DNA of 64,000 nucleotides, from contig JALEGX010000159.1 of assembly GCA_022763485.1 (NCBI GenBank), positions 62,001 through 126,000 on the forward strand, written 5' to 3'. The notes under the pieces were generated by a model. The model was not told the origin of the DNA and did no database searches. It worked only from the letters and a program-made list of their open reading frames with translations. The stretch comes from Paracoccaceae bacterium. Lineage in GTDB: Bacteria; Pseudomonadota; Alphaproteobacteria; Rhodobacterales; Rhodobacteraceae. A program made the position numbers and the translations under genes. This document shows positions 36,975 to 47,284 of the stretch, piece after piece. Positions within the stretch are counted from its first letter, which is position 1. Each line of letters begins with the position of its first letter.

Positions 36975-38522
36975 ATGAACGTGCATGCAACATCTCCGGC
37001 CAAAGGCTATCAGATCGAAATCCGGCCGCTGGACGGCAAGGTATCGGTCCTGAGGAACGGCATCGTTCTGGCGTCCAGTACGCGCGCCAAGGTGATGTAT
37101 GAAACGCGGCTGTCCCCGGCCGTCTACTTCCCGCCCGAAGACGTCATCGCCCCGCTCAGCCAGCCGGTTCCGCTGCAAACCTTTTGCCCGTTCAAGGGCA
37201 CGGCCACCTATCGCAGTCTGGAATTACCGGACGAGACCGTTCCCAATGCGGTTTGGAGCTATCAGACCCCGCTGCCGGAATCGCGTGAGATCGGCGGCTA
37301 TCTGGGCTTCATGCCCCACGCCTTTACCGAGATCGAGACCGACAACTGCGACCTGAGCGCGCCGGACTACGGTAATATCGGCGGGCCAGTGGTGGACTGG
37401 CTGTTGCGCGGTGCAGCCTCTCTGCCGACGCCCGAGGCCTTTACGAAGGCGCTGGCAGAGAAGCTGGTCGAACATGGTGTCTACCTGTCACGTCTGTCGG
37501 TGATGGCCTGGTCTCTGCATCCGATGATCGCGGGCAAGAACTTCATCTGGCAGCGCAAGACCGGTGAGGTGACGACCTACGCGCCTTCGTATGAAATTCA
37601 CGACCATCCGGCCTATCAGAACAGCCCGTTGCGCCATGTGTCCAACGGGTTGGGCGGGGTGCGTCAGCGCCTGGATGGAACCGCGTCGCAATCGTCCTTT
37701 CCGATCATCGAAGATCTGCGAAAGGAAGGCGCGACGGATTATGTAGCGATGCCGCTGCCCTTCAGCGACGGGCGCACCAACGTGCTGACGCTGACCTCTG
37801 ATCACCCCAATGGGTTTTCGACCACCAATCTGGGCCTGATCTTTGAATGCTCTGCGGTCATTGCGAAGTATTACGAAGTCTTCATGCAGACCGAAAATGC
37901 CCGCGCGCTGTTGGAAACCTATGTCGGCAAGCGCAGCGGTGCGCGTGTTCTGGGTGGGGAAATCCGTCGCGGTGACGGGGATGAGATTGATGCCGCCATC
38001 ATGTTCTGCGACCTGCGTGGATCGACCCGCAAGGAAGAGACGATGGGCCGCGAAGCCTATATCGACCTTCTGAACGAGTTCTTTGAGAACACTTCGACCC
38101 TGGTGGATGAAAACGGTGGCGAGGTGCTGAAGTTCATCGGAGACGCCGTGTTGGCGGTTTTCCCCGCGGGCGATGACCCGACCGAGGCGCAGAAAAACGC
38201 GATCCAGGCCGCCCGGTCCATCGTTCAGACCCTCAAGACCCTGCGAGAAGAAGACGGGCACGACTGTGAATGCGCCATCGGTATTTCCTTTGGTAGGGTC
38301 ACATATGGGAATGTCGGATCTCGGGAACGGCTGGATTTTACCGTGATCGGCCAGGCCGCGAATATCGCAGCCCGGCTTGGGGACTATGGCAAGACGCGGG
38401 ACCTGTCTGTTGTTGTGTCCGGCAACGCGCTGTGTGACGGCATCGGTTCTACCGATCTGGGAGAGCTGCGGCTTCACAACGTGTCAGAGCCGGTTCGGGC
38501 CTGGGCCCTGACACAGGATTAG
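36975..38522 (+). CDS. DUF427 - class III adenylate/guanylate cyclase fusion
   Basis: A 515-residue protein with three parts. Residues about 8-130 match DUF427 (IEIRPLDGKVSVLRNGIVLA, YFPPEDV, FCPFKGTATYRSLEL). About 150-335 is a GAF-like sensory region found before alphaproteobacterial cyclases (HPMIAGKNFIWQRKTGEV). About 345-510 is the catalytic domain with both metal Asp sites (MFCDLRGSTRKEE and KFIGDAVLAVFPAGDD) and FTVIGQAANIAARLG. No membrane helix is seen, so it is cytoplasmic. It follows the membrane winged-helix gene by 70 bases. Confidence 0.85.
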   Translation: MNVHATSPAKGYQIEIRPLDGKVSVLRNGIVLASSTRAKVMYETRLSPAVYFPPEDVIAPLSQPVPLQTFCPFKGTATYRSLELPDETVPNAVWSYQTPLPESREIGGYLGFMPHAFTEIETDNCDLSAPDYGNIGGPVVDWLLRGAASLPTPEAFTKALAEKLVEHGVYLSRLSVMAWSLHPMIAGKNFIWQRKTGEVTTYAPSYEIHDHPAYQNSPLRHVSNGLGGVRQRLDGTASQSSFPIIEDLRKEGATDYVAMPLPFSDGRTNVLTLTSDHPNGFSTTNLGLIFECSAVIAKYYEVFMQTENARALLETYVGKRSGARVLGGEIRRGDGDEIDAAIMFCDLRGSTRKEETMGREAYIDLLNEFFENTSTLVDENGGEVLKFIGDAVLAVFPAGDDPTEAQKNAIQAARSIVQTLKTLREEDGHDCECAIGISFGRVTYGNVGSRERLDFTVIGQAANIAARLGDYGKTRDLSVVVSGNALCDGIGSTDLGELRLHNVSEPVRAWALTQD

Positions 38523-38524
38523 CA

Positions 38525-38546
38525 GCGGCCAGGCTGACCTGGCCGC
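38525..38546. terminator. Bidirectional terminator-like hairpin
   Basis: GCGGCCAGG / CCTGGCCGC (9 pairs, CTGA loop) lies exactly between two convergent genes, the cyclase and the CoA ligase. T runs are weak (GCTTTG on the plus strand). Confidence 0.6.
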
Positions 38547-38553
38547 GCTTTGC

Positions 38554-40176
38554 TCAGGCCTCCAGTAACGCGTCCCCGAACTGGTCGCGCAGCTTGTTCT
38601 TAAGAACCTTGCCGGTGCCACCCAGCGGCAGATCGGACACAAAGATCACTTTGTCGGGGATCTGCCAGCTGGCCACCTTGCCCTTGTAGCTGTCCAGCAG
38701 CTCGGCCTCGCTCAGCGCTTCGCCCTCGGCCAGCACGGCGATCACGATCGGGCGCTCATCCCATTTTGGGTGGCGCGCCGCGATGGCAGCGGCATTGGCG
38801 ATCTTCGGATGCGCAATGGCAATATCTTCCAGCTCGACCGTGGAGATCCACTCACCACCGGATTTGATGATGTCCTTCGAACGGTCGCGGATGATCATGT
38901 AGCCATCGGCATTGATGGTCGCCACATCCCCGGTGTCGAACCAGCCGTCGTCGGTCAGGGCGGTGCTGTCTGCCTTGAAGTAAGTGTCGATGATCCAGTG
39001 GCCGCGGATTTGCAGGTTGCCCTGGGTTTCCCCGTCCTCGGGCAGCAGTGTCCCTTCATCATCCACGATGCGCAGCTCCACCCCATAGGGCGGGCGGCCC
39101 TGGCCTTCGCGGATAGCGCCTTTTTCGGCCTCGCTCAGGTCGTCGTGCTTCTGCAACAGCTGGTTCAACGTACCCAGCGGGCTGGTTTCCGTCATGCCCC
39201 AGGCGTGAATCAGCTCGACCCCGTATTTGTCGCGGAAGGTCGGGATCATCACCGTTGGCAGGGCCGATCCCCCGACAATGGTGCGCTTCAGGGTTTCCGC
39301 GTTGGACCCGGTTTCGGCAAGACCTTGCAGAAGCCCCATCCAGATCGTCGGAACACCCAATGCGATCGTCACCTGCTCGGAATCGATCAGGTTGGCCAGG
39401 CTGACCCCATCCAGATGCGGTCCGGGCAGCACCATCTTGCAGCCCACGGCGGCCGCGATATAGGGCACGCCCCAGGCGTTGGCGTGGAACATCGGCACAA
39501 CCGCCATCACCGTGTCACGTGCCGCCAGCCCCTTGCCGTCCGGCTGGTTGCCGCCCAGCGAGTGCAGCACATTGGTCCGGTGGGTGTATTGCACCCCTTT
39601 GGGATGCCCCGTGGTGCCCGAGGTGTAGCACAGGCTGGAGGGCAGGTTTTCGTCGATCTCGGGCCAGACACAGCTGTCGTCCTCGGCCGCGACCAGCTCG
39701 TCATAGAAAAGCAAACCTTCGATCTGTTCGGCGGCGGCTTCATCGCGCGGCCCCATCAGAACGACATGCTGCAAATTCGGCAGGTGTTCACGCAGCTTGG
39801 CAACGGCAGGAACGAATGTGGCGTCAATGAACAGCACCTTATCGTCCGCGTGGTTGATGATGTAGATCAGCTGCTCGGGGAACAGGCGCGGGTTGATCGT
39901 GTGACAGACGAAGCCGCCACCCGCGACGCCGAAATAGATCTCAAGATGGCGCCGGTTGTTCCACGCGATGGTCGCGGCGCGATCCCCTGTTTCAAGTCCA
40001 AGCCGCGCCAGAGCGGCAGACAGCTTGCGGGCGTTGCGCTCGACCTCACCCCAATTCGAATGTACCACCTCACCCGAGGTTTCCACCGATGTGACGGTGG
40101 TGGATCCATGATACCGGCCCGCGTGCTCGATCAGAGAACTGATCGTCAACGGCCTATACATCATCTTGCCAAGCAT
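38554..40176 (-). CDS. Medium/long-chain acyl-CoA synthetase (AlkK-like)
   Basis: A 540-residue ANL-family ligase. The AMP-binding P-loop is SLCYTSGTTGHPKGVQYTH, followed by HAWGMTETSPLG and GWFDTGDVATINADGYM, and the C-terminal catalytic Lys lies in GGTGKVLKNKLRDQF. The N-terminus (MMYRPLTISSLIEHAGRYHG) resembles AlkK medium-chain ligases. It activates a fatty acid to its CoA ester. It is 22 bases after the GMC gene on the same strand. The start has GGGAG 10 bases upstream; the upstream frame lacks support. Confidence 0.88.
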   Translation of the reverse strand: MLGKMMYRPLTISSLIEHAGRYHGSTTVTSVETSGEVVHSNWGEVERNARKLSAALARLGLETGDRAATIAWNNRRHLEIYFGVAGGGFVCHTINPRLFPEQLIYIINHADDKVLFIDATFVPAVAKLREHLPNLQHVVLMGPRDEAAAEQIEGLLFYDELVAAEDDSCVWPEIDENLPSSLCYTSGTTGHPKGVQYTHRTNVLHSLGGNQPDGKGLAARDTVMAVVPMFHANAWGVPYIAAAVGCKMVLPGPHLDGVSLANLIDSEQVTIALGVPTIWMGLLQGLAETGSNAETLKRTIVGGSALPTVMIPTFRDKYGVELIHAWGMTETSPLGTLNQLLQKHDDLSEAEKGAIREGQGRPPYGVELRIVDDEGTLLPEDGETQGNLQIRGHWIIDTYFKADSTALTDDGWFDTGDVATINADGYMIIRDRSKDIIKSGGEWISTVELEDIAIAHPKIANAAAIAARHPKWDERPIVIAVLAEGEALSEAELLDSYKGKVASWQIPDKVIFVSDLPLGGTGKVLKNKLRDQFGDALLEA

Positions 40177-40198
40177 GATGCGCTTACTCCCTTTTTCG

Positions 40199-41818
40199 TT
40201 ATTCTGCGGCGTGATCGACACCCCGGATCAGATCCGCCGCCTTTTCGGCGATCATGATCGTGGGGGCATTGGTGTTTCCGCCGATGAGCCGGGGCATCAC
40301 GGATGCGTCCACGACTCGTATTCCTTGCAATCCGTGGACCTTCAGATCGGGCCCGACGACGGACATGTCATCGCGCCCCATCTTGCAGGTCCCTACCGGA
40401 TGATAGATCGTATCGGCCCGGCTTCTAATGTGATCTTCAAGCTCCGCGTCGCTCGGCTCACCGGTGATGAACATTTCCTTGTCAGCATAGTCCGACAGCG
40501 GCGGTGCCTGCATGATCTGACGCGTCATCCGAACGCCCTTCATGGTCCGCTCCATATCATCCGGATCAGACAGGAAATTCGGGTCTATTGCGGGGGCTTT
40601 CAGTGGATTCCCGCTGCTCAACGATACCGTGCCGCGCGATTTGGGACGCAGCACGCAGACGTGACAGCTGTAGCCATGTCCCAGATGCAGCTTGCGGGCG
40701 TGGTCATCCACGATACCGATCACGAAGTGCAGCTGAATGTCCGGCCGTTCCAGATCCGGAGAGGTTTTAAGGAATGCCCCACCTTCGGCAAACGGCGTTG
40801 CCAGCATCCCGGTGCCGTTCTTGCGCCAGGCGTTGATATGCCCAAGCAGATTGACGCCGCCCCGCAGAGAAAGGCCGAAATTATCCAGATCACGGGTCTT
40901 GTAGGCCAGAATGAAATCCAGGTGGTCCTGCAGGTTCTGCCCGACACCGGGCAGGTCATGCACCATCTCAATTCCGTGCGGGGTGATGTCTTCGGGGCGA
41001 CCAACGCCCGACAGCTGCAGCAACTGCGGCGAATTGAACGCCCCGCCACAGAGGATGACTTCCTTCTTGGCTTCAACCCTCTGGTCCCCACCCTTGACGC
41101 GATAGCTGACACCAGTGGCGCGCTTGCCGTCAAAGTGGATGCGGGTTGCGTGCGCATGGGTGATGACCGTCAGGTTCGGACGGTTGCTGACCGGATGCAA
41201 ATAGGCCGCGGCGGCGGAACAGCGCTCGCCGTTGCGGGCCGCATCGTGGAACTGTGTCACCTGATAGAGGCCGATGCCTTCGTTGTCCCCGGTGTTGAAA
41301 TCCTCGGCATGGCGGTGCTGCAACGCCTCCCCCGCCTTGACGAAGGCCCGGCTGAGATCGCGGGGGGATTTCTGATCGCTGACCTGCAAGGGACCGCTGC
41401 CACCGTGCAGGGCGCTGGCTCCCCATTCGTTGTTTTCCGCCTTCAGGAAGTAGGGCAGGACCGAATTCCAGTCCCAGCCGTCACAGCCCAGATTGGCCCA
41501 TTCGTCATAATCAGCGCGATGGCCCCGGACATAGAGCATGGCGTTGATGGCACTGGATCCGCCCAGCGCCTTGCCGCGCGGCTGATATCCCTTTCGGCCC
41601 TTCAGACCGGCCTGCGGAACGGTTTCAAACCCCCAGTTGTTGATCTTGGGGCGTCCCGGCAGCATCGCGATGACCGCCGCCGGCATCCGCACCAGCAGGC
41701 TTTTGCCCGCGCCGCCGGCCTCCAACAGACAGACAGAGGTGTTGGGATCCGCGCTCAGCCGATTGGCCAAGGTGGACCCTGCCGAGCCGCCGCCGACAAT
41801 GACGTAGTCGTATCCCAT
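40199..41818 (-). CDS. GMC-family alcohol dehydrogenase (AlkJ/BetA-like)
   Basis: A 539-residue GMC oxidoreductase. The FAD motif is DYVIVGGGSAGSTLANRLS (residues 3-21); GMC signature 1 is in RGKALGGSSAINAMLYVRG and signature 2 in GAFNSPQLLQLSGVG. The C-terminal HPVGTCKMG and PRLIGGNTNAPTIMIAEKAA carry the catalytic His and Asn. The family includes choline dehydrogenase (BetA) and AlkJ alcohol dehydrogenase. Pairing with an AlkK-like ligase in one operon, 8.6 kb from alkB, favours an alcohol dehydrogenase in alkane or fatty-alcohol use, but choline is not excluded. Confidence 0.87.
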   Translation of the reverse strand: MGYDYVIVGGGSAGSTLANRLSADPNTSVCLLEAGGAGKSLLVRMPAAVIAMLPGRPKINNWGFETVPQAGLKGRKGYQPRGKALGGSSAINAMLYVRGHRADYDEWANLGCDGWDWNSVLPYFLKAENNEWGASALHGGSGPLQVSDQKSPRDLSRAFVKAGEALQHRHAEDFNTGDNEGIGLYQVTQFHDAARNGERCSAAAAYLHPVSNRPNLTVITHAHATRIHFDGKRATGVSYRVKGGDQRVEAKKEVILCGGAFNSPQLLQLSGVGRPEDITPHGIEMVHDLPGVGQNLQDHLDFILAYKTRDLDNFGLSLRGGVNLLGHINAWRKNGTGMLATPFAEGGAFLKTSPDLERPDIQLHFVIGIVDDHARKLHLGHGYSCHVCVLRPKSRGTVSLSSGNPLKAPAIDPNFLSDPDDMERTMKGVRMTRQIMQAPPLSDYADKEMFITGEPSDAELEDHIRSRADTIYHPVGTCKMGRDDMSVVGPDLKVHGLQGIRVVDASVMPRLIGGNTNAPTIMIAEKAADLIRGVDHAAE

Positions 41819-41915
41819 GTCTCCCCCCTCACCTCAATGAGTGTAAGCAGGGTCGATGATTTTGGACGGCTGTCCAGTCTAACGATACGTCAAAGTCGGT
41901 TCGGCAGGTTTCGGT

Positions 41916-42932
<1,017 letters not shown>

Positions 42933-42934
42933 GC

Positions 42935-44194
42935 TCAGGCTCCTTTGTTCAGATTTCGTGCGCCCAGAACGCTGAGCAGGACCATGAGCGTCGCCACGCC
43001 CAGACACATCGGCAGGCCGCCCAGCTGATAGGACGCCCCGGACAGCACCGTGCCCAGCAACCGCCCCGCCGCATTGGCCATGTAGTAGAAACCCACATCC
43101 ATCGTGACGCGTTTGTCACTGGTGAAGGCCAGGATCAGATAGGAATGCAGCGACGAGTTCACCGCGAACACCGCGCCAAAGGCCAAAAGCCCGATCACCA
43201 CGACAACCGTCAGCCAGGGCGCGGGCTCACCCGCCCACCAGACCAGCGCGGTCAGGATCGCAGGCAGGACCGACAGCATCAGCGCCCAGCGCGCCGCTTC
43301 GCCCACCATGGCGTCCGGTCCGCGGGTTTTCGCCCGCAACACCTTGGGCGCGGCGGCCTGTACAGCGCCATAAAGGATGATCCAACCCGCCATGAAGGTG
43401 CCAATCATGAAGAACGCCGCACGATTTCCGGCCTCGCTGCCGTCCGACAGGACCGCGTAGAAATAGATCGGGATACCGACCACGAACCACACGTCCCGCG
43501 CTCCGAACAGGAACACCCGCGCAAAGCTCAGCCAGTTCACGTTGCGGTTCTTGGAAAACACCTCTTTGAACTTCGCATCCTTGCGCCCGGCCGGCAGGCC
43601 ACCGGGCATCCGTAGCAGCACCGCCACCAGTATGACCGCCAGAACCGCAGCCATGCCCAGCACCGCCGGGATGAACCCGGCCACCGCCAGCAAGGCCGCA
43701 CCCAGCAGGAAGCCCAAGCCCTTGACCGCATTCTTCGATCCGGTCAGCACCGCCACCCAGCGGAACAGCCCGTCCCCTTCGGTGGGCGCCAACAGCTTGA
43801 CCGCCGATTTGGAACTCATCTTGGCCAGATCCTTGGCCACGCCCGAGACGCCCTGCACCAGCATCACGAAGATGACAGAGGCCAGAACACCCCATTCCGG
43901 ATCCAGCTGCGACAACGCCAGAAGGGCACCAATTTGCAGTATCAGACCCGCATATAGGGTCGTTGTCAGCCCGAAGCGTGCCGCGATCCAGCCTGCGCTC
44001 AGGTTGGTCACAACACCTGCGATTTCATAGAGAACGAACAGATAGGCCAGCTGAACCGGCGAAAAGCCCAGCGTATGGAAATGCAGCAGCACCAGCATAC
44101 GCAGCGCGCCGTCTGTCAGCATGAAGGCCCAATAGGCGGCGGTGACCGCCACATAAGCCGCCAGCCCGTTTGCTGGCCTATCCGTCTGTGTCAC
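42935..44194 (-). CDS. arsJ: Organoarsenical efflux MFS transporter ArsJ
   Basis: A 419-residue MFS protein with about 12 helices. ArsJ exports 1-arseno-3-phosphoglycerate made by the adjacent GAPDH. Features include [20 protein letters not shown] at the N-terminus and a conserved [16 protein letters not shown] segment. The GTG start (44194) overlaps the stop of the gap gene in a GTGA context, so translation is coupled. ArsJ with a GAPDH neighbour is a well-known pair, which makes the call firm. Confidence 0.9.
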   Translation of the reverse strand: MTQTDRPANGLAAYVAVTAAYWAFMLTDGALRMLVLLHFHTLGFSPVQLAYLFVLYEIAGVVTNLSAGWIAARFGLTTTLYAGLILQIGALLALSQLDPEWGVLASVIFVMLVQGVSGVAKDLAKMSSKSAVKLLAPTEGDGLFRWVAVLTGSKNAVKGLGFLLGAALLAVAGFIPAVLGMAAVLAVILVAVLLRMPGGLPAGRKDAKFKEVFSKNRNVNWLSFARVFLFGARDVWFVVGIPIYFYAVLSDGSEAGNRAAFFMIGTFMAGWIILYGAVQAAAPKVLRAKTRGPDAMVGEAARWALMLSVLPAILTALVWWAGEPAPWLTVVVVIGLLAFGAVFAVNSSLHSYLILAFTSDKRVTMDVGFYYMANAAGRLLGTVLSGASYQLGGLPMCLGVATLMVLLSVLGARNLNKGA

Positions 44195-45189
44195 AGCGAG
44201 TTGCCTACCATCAGGGCCACGTCGACCAAACGATGCGCATAGCCCCATTCGTTGTCATACCAGGCATAGACTTTGACCTGTGTGCCATTGATCACCATGG
44301 TCGACGGCGCATCGACAATCGTCGAACGGTCGTCATTGGTGTAATTGCAGGACACCAGCGGACGGGTTTCATAGCCCAGAATACCCTTCAGCGGCCCTTC
44401 GGACGCGGTGCGGAACAGCTCATTCACCTCTTCGACGGTGGTTTCACGCTCAACTTCGAACACGCAGTCGGTCAGCGAGGCGTTCAGCAGCGGCACGCGC
44501 ACCGCGTGGCCGTTCAGCTTGCCCTTGAGCTCGGGGAAGATCAGCGTGATTGCCGTGGCGGACCCCGAGGTGGTGGGGATCAGCGAATTCAGCGCCGAAC
44601 GGGCGCGGCGCAGATCCTTGGCCGGACGATCCACGATGGTCTGGGTGTTGGTGACATCGTGGATCGTGGTCATCGACCCGTGCTTGATGCCCAGACCTTC
44701 ATGCAGAACCTTGACCACCGGTGCCAGGCAGTTGGTGGTGCAGCTGGCGGCGGTGACGATCTGATGCGCGGCGGGGTCATAGACCTCGTCATTCACGCCC
44801 ACCACGATGTTTGCGGTCGGGCCGTCCTTCACCGGGGCAGAGACAACCACCTTTTTCACGCCGGCGGCAAAATAGGGGGCCAGCTTGGCCTCGGTCTTGA
44901 AGGCGCCGGTGCAATCGATGGCCACATCAACCCCGTCCAGCGGCAGCTCTTCCAGCTTGGTGGTGCGATAAACCGGGATCCGGGTCCCGTTGATGGTGAT
45001 GCTGTCGTCGTCAAAGCTGAACTCGGCGTCCCAATGCCCGTGCACAGTGTCGAATTCCAGCAGCAGGGCGTGCATTTCGGGGCTGCCCATCGCATCATTG
45101 ATAAAGGCGACCTTTGCACCGCGTTCCAGCAGCGGGCGCAGGGCAAGCTTGCCCATACGGCCCATCCCATTCAGGGCATATGTCGTCAT
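44191..45189 (-). CDS. gap: Glyceraldehyde-3-phosphate dehydrogenase of the arsenic operon
   Basis: A 332-residue GAPDH. The catalytic Cys is in [13 protein letters not shown] (near residue 150), and the N-terminal [19 protein letters not shown] carries the NAD-binding GxGxxG-like motif. In this context it adds arsenate instead of phosphate to glyceraldehyde-3-phosphate, producing the unstable ester exported by ArsJ. It may also work in central metabolism, but its operon position argues for a dedicated role. It overlaps arsJ by 4 bases and follows arsR-arsC by 16. Confidence 0.92.
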   Translation of the reverse strand: MTTYALNGMGRMGKLALRPLLERGAKVAFINDAMGSPEMHALLLEFDTVHGHWDAEFSFDDDSITINGTRIPVYRTTKLEELPLDGVDVAIDCTGAFKTEAKLAPYFAAGVKKVVVSAPVKDGPTANIVVGVNDEVYDPAAHQIVTAASCTTNCLAPVVKVLHEGLGIKHGSMTTIHDVTNTQTIVDRPAKDLRRARSALNSLIPTTSGSATAITLIFPELKGKLNGHAVRVPLLNASLTDCVFEVERETTVEEVNELFRTASEGPLKGILGYETRPLVSCNYTNDDRSTIVDAPSTMVINGTQVKVYAWYDNEWGYAHRLVDVALMVGNSL

Positions 45190-45205
45190 GTTCTTGGTCC
45201 TTAGT

Positions 45206-46009
45206 TCACGAAAGTTCGTCGACGCGGTTCTGCAGCGAAGCGCGGTCCAGCGTATCGAAAGGCAGCGCGCTGAAGGTCAGGATACGGTTGCGCAGCGCAC
45301 AATAGGCGTTCTGGAACGCCAGACGTTTTTCAGCATCGGTTCCTTCTGCCTTGACCGGATCCGGGACACCCCAGTGCGCACTGATCGGCTGTCCCTGCCA
45401 GGCGGGGCATTCTTCGTTCGCGGCCTGATCACAGACGGTAAAGACAAAGTCCATCACCGGCGCATCGGTACCCTGAAAGGCATCCAGCCCCTGCGATTGC
45501 AGGTCCGAGGTGTCATACCCCTTGTCCTTCAGCATCGCCACGGCAACGGCGTTCAGCCCCGGTCCGGGATTGGTGCCCGCCGAATAGACATTGAACCGCT
45601 GCCCGGCTTCGCGACGCAGGATCGCTTCGGCAAAGATTGAGCGCGCAGAATTTGCGCTGCAGATGAACAGCGCATTCAGTTTGCGGTTGGTGGGAAGGGT
45701 GGTGTTTGTCGTGCTGCACATGTCCGGTCTGCCTCTGCAACAATCCATAAGAAGATAGTCCATGACCTCATGCAGCGCGCCGATCCGGGCACGATAGAGC
45801 AATGAGGTCCCTTGGCGCTCACTCTCGGTCAGGCCAGCGGTTTTGAGCGCTGATAGATAGACCGAAAGCGTGCTTGGCTTAATCCCAAGCGCCTCCCCAA
45901 TCTCGCCCGCCGGGACGCCATCGGGATGACGGCGCACAAGCAGACGCAGCACCGCCATGCGCTGGCGATGACCAAGGGTGGTGAGGCGTGAGAGAATCGT
46001 TTCTTCCAT
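45206..46009 (-). CDS. ArsR-ArsC fusion: arsenic repressor and arsenate reductase
   Basis: A 267-residue fusion. Residues about 5-100 form an ArsR winged helix ([20 protein letters not shown]) ending with the cysteine cluster [10 protein letters not shown], suited to bind As(III). Residues about 115-265 form a low-molecular-weight phosphatase-type arsenate reductase with the CX5R loop in [10 protein letters not shown]. One protein can thus sense arsenite and reduce arsenate. The start is ATG 46009, directly next to a palindrome that is a likely operator. It is the first gene of the operon. Confidence 0.9.
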   Translation of the reverse strand: MEETILSRLTTLGHRQRMAVLRLLVRRHPDGVPAGEIGEALGIKPSTLSVYLSALKTAGLTESERQGTSLLYRARIGALHEVMDYLLMDCCRGRPDMCSTTNTTLPTNRKLNALFICSANSARSIFAEAILRREAGQRFNVYSAGTNPGPGLNAVAVAMLKDKGYDTSDLQSQGLDAFQGTDAPVMDFVFTVCDQAANEECPAWQGQPISAHWGVPDPVKAEGTDAEKRLAFQNAYCALRNRILTFSALPFDTLDRASLQNRVDELS

Positions 46010-46021
46010 ATTTCGTGAAAT
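46010..46021. promoter_or_regulatory. Candidate ArsR operator
   Basis: ATTTC-GT-GAAAT is an inverted repeat immediately upstream of the arsR-arsC ATG. No Shine-Dalgarno fits in this spacing, so the transcript may be leaderless or the start may be different. Binding by the ArsR domain here would block the operon. Confidence 0.45.
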
Positions 46022-46135
46022 AACAAAATAGACGGATTTCGCCACCCGGAATTTACCGGTTTACAAAAACTTCACGTACCCCCCTGCCGGAAATAGGGGG
46101 TCGCTGCGGGTGCGCAGACAGGCTATGGGATCAAG

Positions 46136-47251
46136 ATGACCACAGATACCATTGAAATCTTCCTGGCAACCGCACCCGGTCTTGAGCCGGTGCTGCGTGA
46201 TGAGGCCGCCGCCCTTGGCTTTGACAAACCCAAGGCCGTGCCCGGTGGCGTGGAGACCCGCGGCAGCTGGACCGAGGTTTGGCGCGCGAACCTGCAATTG
46301 CGGGGCGCGAACCGGGTGCTGGCACGGATCGGAGGATTTCCGGTCTTCCATCTGGCCCAGCTGGACAAGCGGTCCCGGAAGTTCCCTTGGCATGAGACCC
46401 TGCGCGCAGATGTGCCAATCAAGGTTGAGGTCACTTGCCGCAAGTCCAAAGTGTACCACGCGGGCGCCGCAACCCAGCGGATCGAAACCGCCCTGCGTGA
46501 AGAGCTGGGCGCAGAGATCCGGGCAGACGCGCCGCTGACGCTGAAAGTACGGATCGAGCGTGATTTCTGCACCTTCAGCCTGGATACATCGGGCGAGTCG
46601 CTGCACAAACGCGGCCACAAGGAAGCCGTGGGCAAAGCCCCGATGCGCGAAACCCTGGCGTCGCAGTTCCTGCGCCAATGCGGATTTACCGGTGCTGAGC
46701 CGATTCTTGATCCGATGTGTGGATCCGGCACCTTCGTTCTGGAAGCAGCCGAAATTGCTGCGGGTCTGGCGCCCGGCCGTGATCGCAGCTTTGGCTTTGA
46801 ACATCTGGCCAGCTTCGACCAAGGCGCCTGGGACGCTTTGCGCCAAGCGCAGGCCCCTGCCGCCCCGACCGATGTCAGGTTCTATGGCAGTGACCGCAAC
46901 GATGGCGCCATCGCCATGAGCCGCAAGAACGCTGAACGGGCGGGTGTGGCAGACCTCTGCCATTTCGAACACCGCGCCGTTGGGGACATCACCCCACCAC
47001 CCGGCCCGCCAGGGCTGGTGATCGTGAACCCGCCGTATGGTGAGCGGATCGGCAACAAAGGTGCGTTGCACGCGCTCTACGGATCCATGGGCAAGGTGCT
47101 GATGGAACGGTTTTCCGGCTGGCGCGTCGGGATCGTGACCAGCAATACCCCCTTGGCCCGAACCACGGGCCTGCCCTTTGTGCCACCGGGGCCTCCGGTC
47201 GCGCACGGCGGGTTGAAGATCAAACTGTTCCGCACCGACCCGCTGCGCTAA
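46136..47251 (+). CDS. THUMP-domain class I RNA methyltransferase
   Basis: A 371-residue methyltransferase. The N-terminal half is a THUMP RNA-binding region (FLATAPGLEPVLRDEAAALG, then DVPIKVEVTCRKSKVYH). The catalytic half has DPMCGSGTFVLEAAEIAAG (AdoMet loop) and the NPPYGERIG tetrad, as in the RlmL/Trm11/TrmN group that modifies guanine in rRNA or tRNA. The exact target base is unknown. It is divergent from the ars operon and convergent with hutU. Confidence 0.87.
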   Translation: MTTDTIEIFLATAPGLEPVLRDEAAALGFDKPKAVPGGVETRGSWTEVWRANLQLRGANRVLARIGGFPVFHLAQLDKRSRKFPWHETLRADVPIKVEVTCRKSKVYHAGAATQRIETALREELGAEIRADAPLTLKVRIERDFCTFSLDTSGESLHKRGHKEAVGKAPMRETLASQFLRQCGFTGAEPILDPMCGSGTFVLEAAEIAAGLAPGRDRSFGFEHLASFDQGAWDALRQAQAPAAPTDVRFYGSDRNDGAIAMSRKNAERAGVADLCHFEHRAVGDITPPPGPPGLVIVNPPYGERIGNKGALHALYGSMGKVLMERFSGWRVGIVTSNTPLARTTGLPFVPPGPPVAHGGLKIKLFRTDPLR

Positions 47252-47275
47252 GCGCGCCCCCGGTTAGGGGCGCGC
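47252..47275. terminator. Terminator-like hairpin between convergent genes
   Basis: GCGCGCCCC / GGGGCGCGC (9 pairs, 6-base loop) starts right after the methyltransferase stop codon and is followed by AGGTTCTATTT. It can act for the plus strand, and the hut operon ends 10 bases beyond it from the other side. Confidence 0.6.
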
Positions 47276-47284
47276 AGGTTCTAT

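Noticed and set aside
43227..43895. Minus-strand frame overlapping arsJ
   Set aside because: Alternative frame of the ArsJ gene with low-complexity Gly/Arg content.
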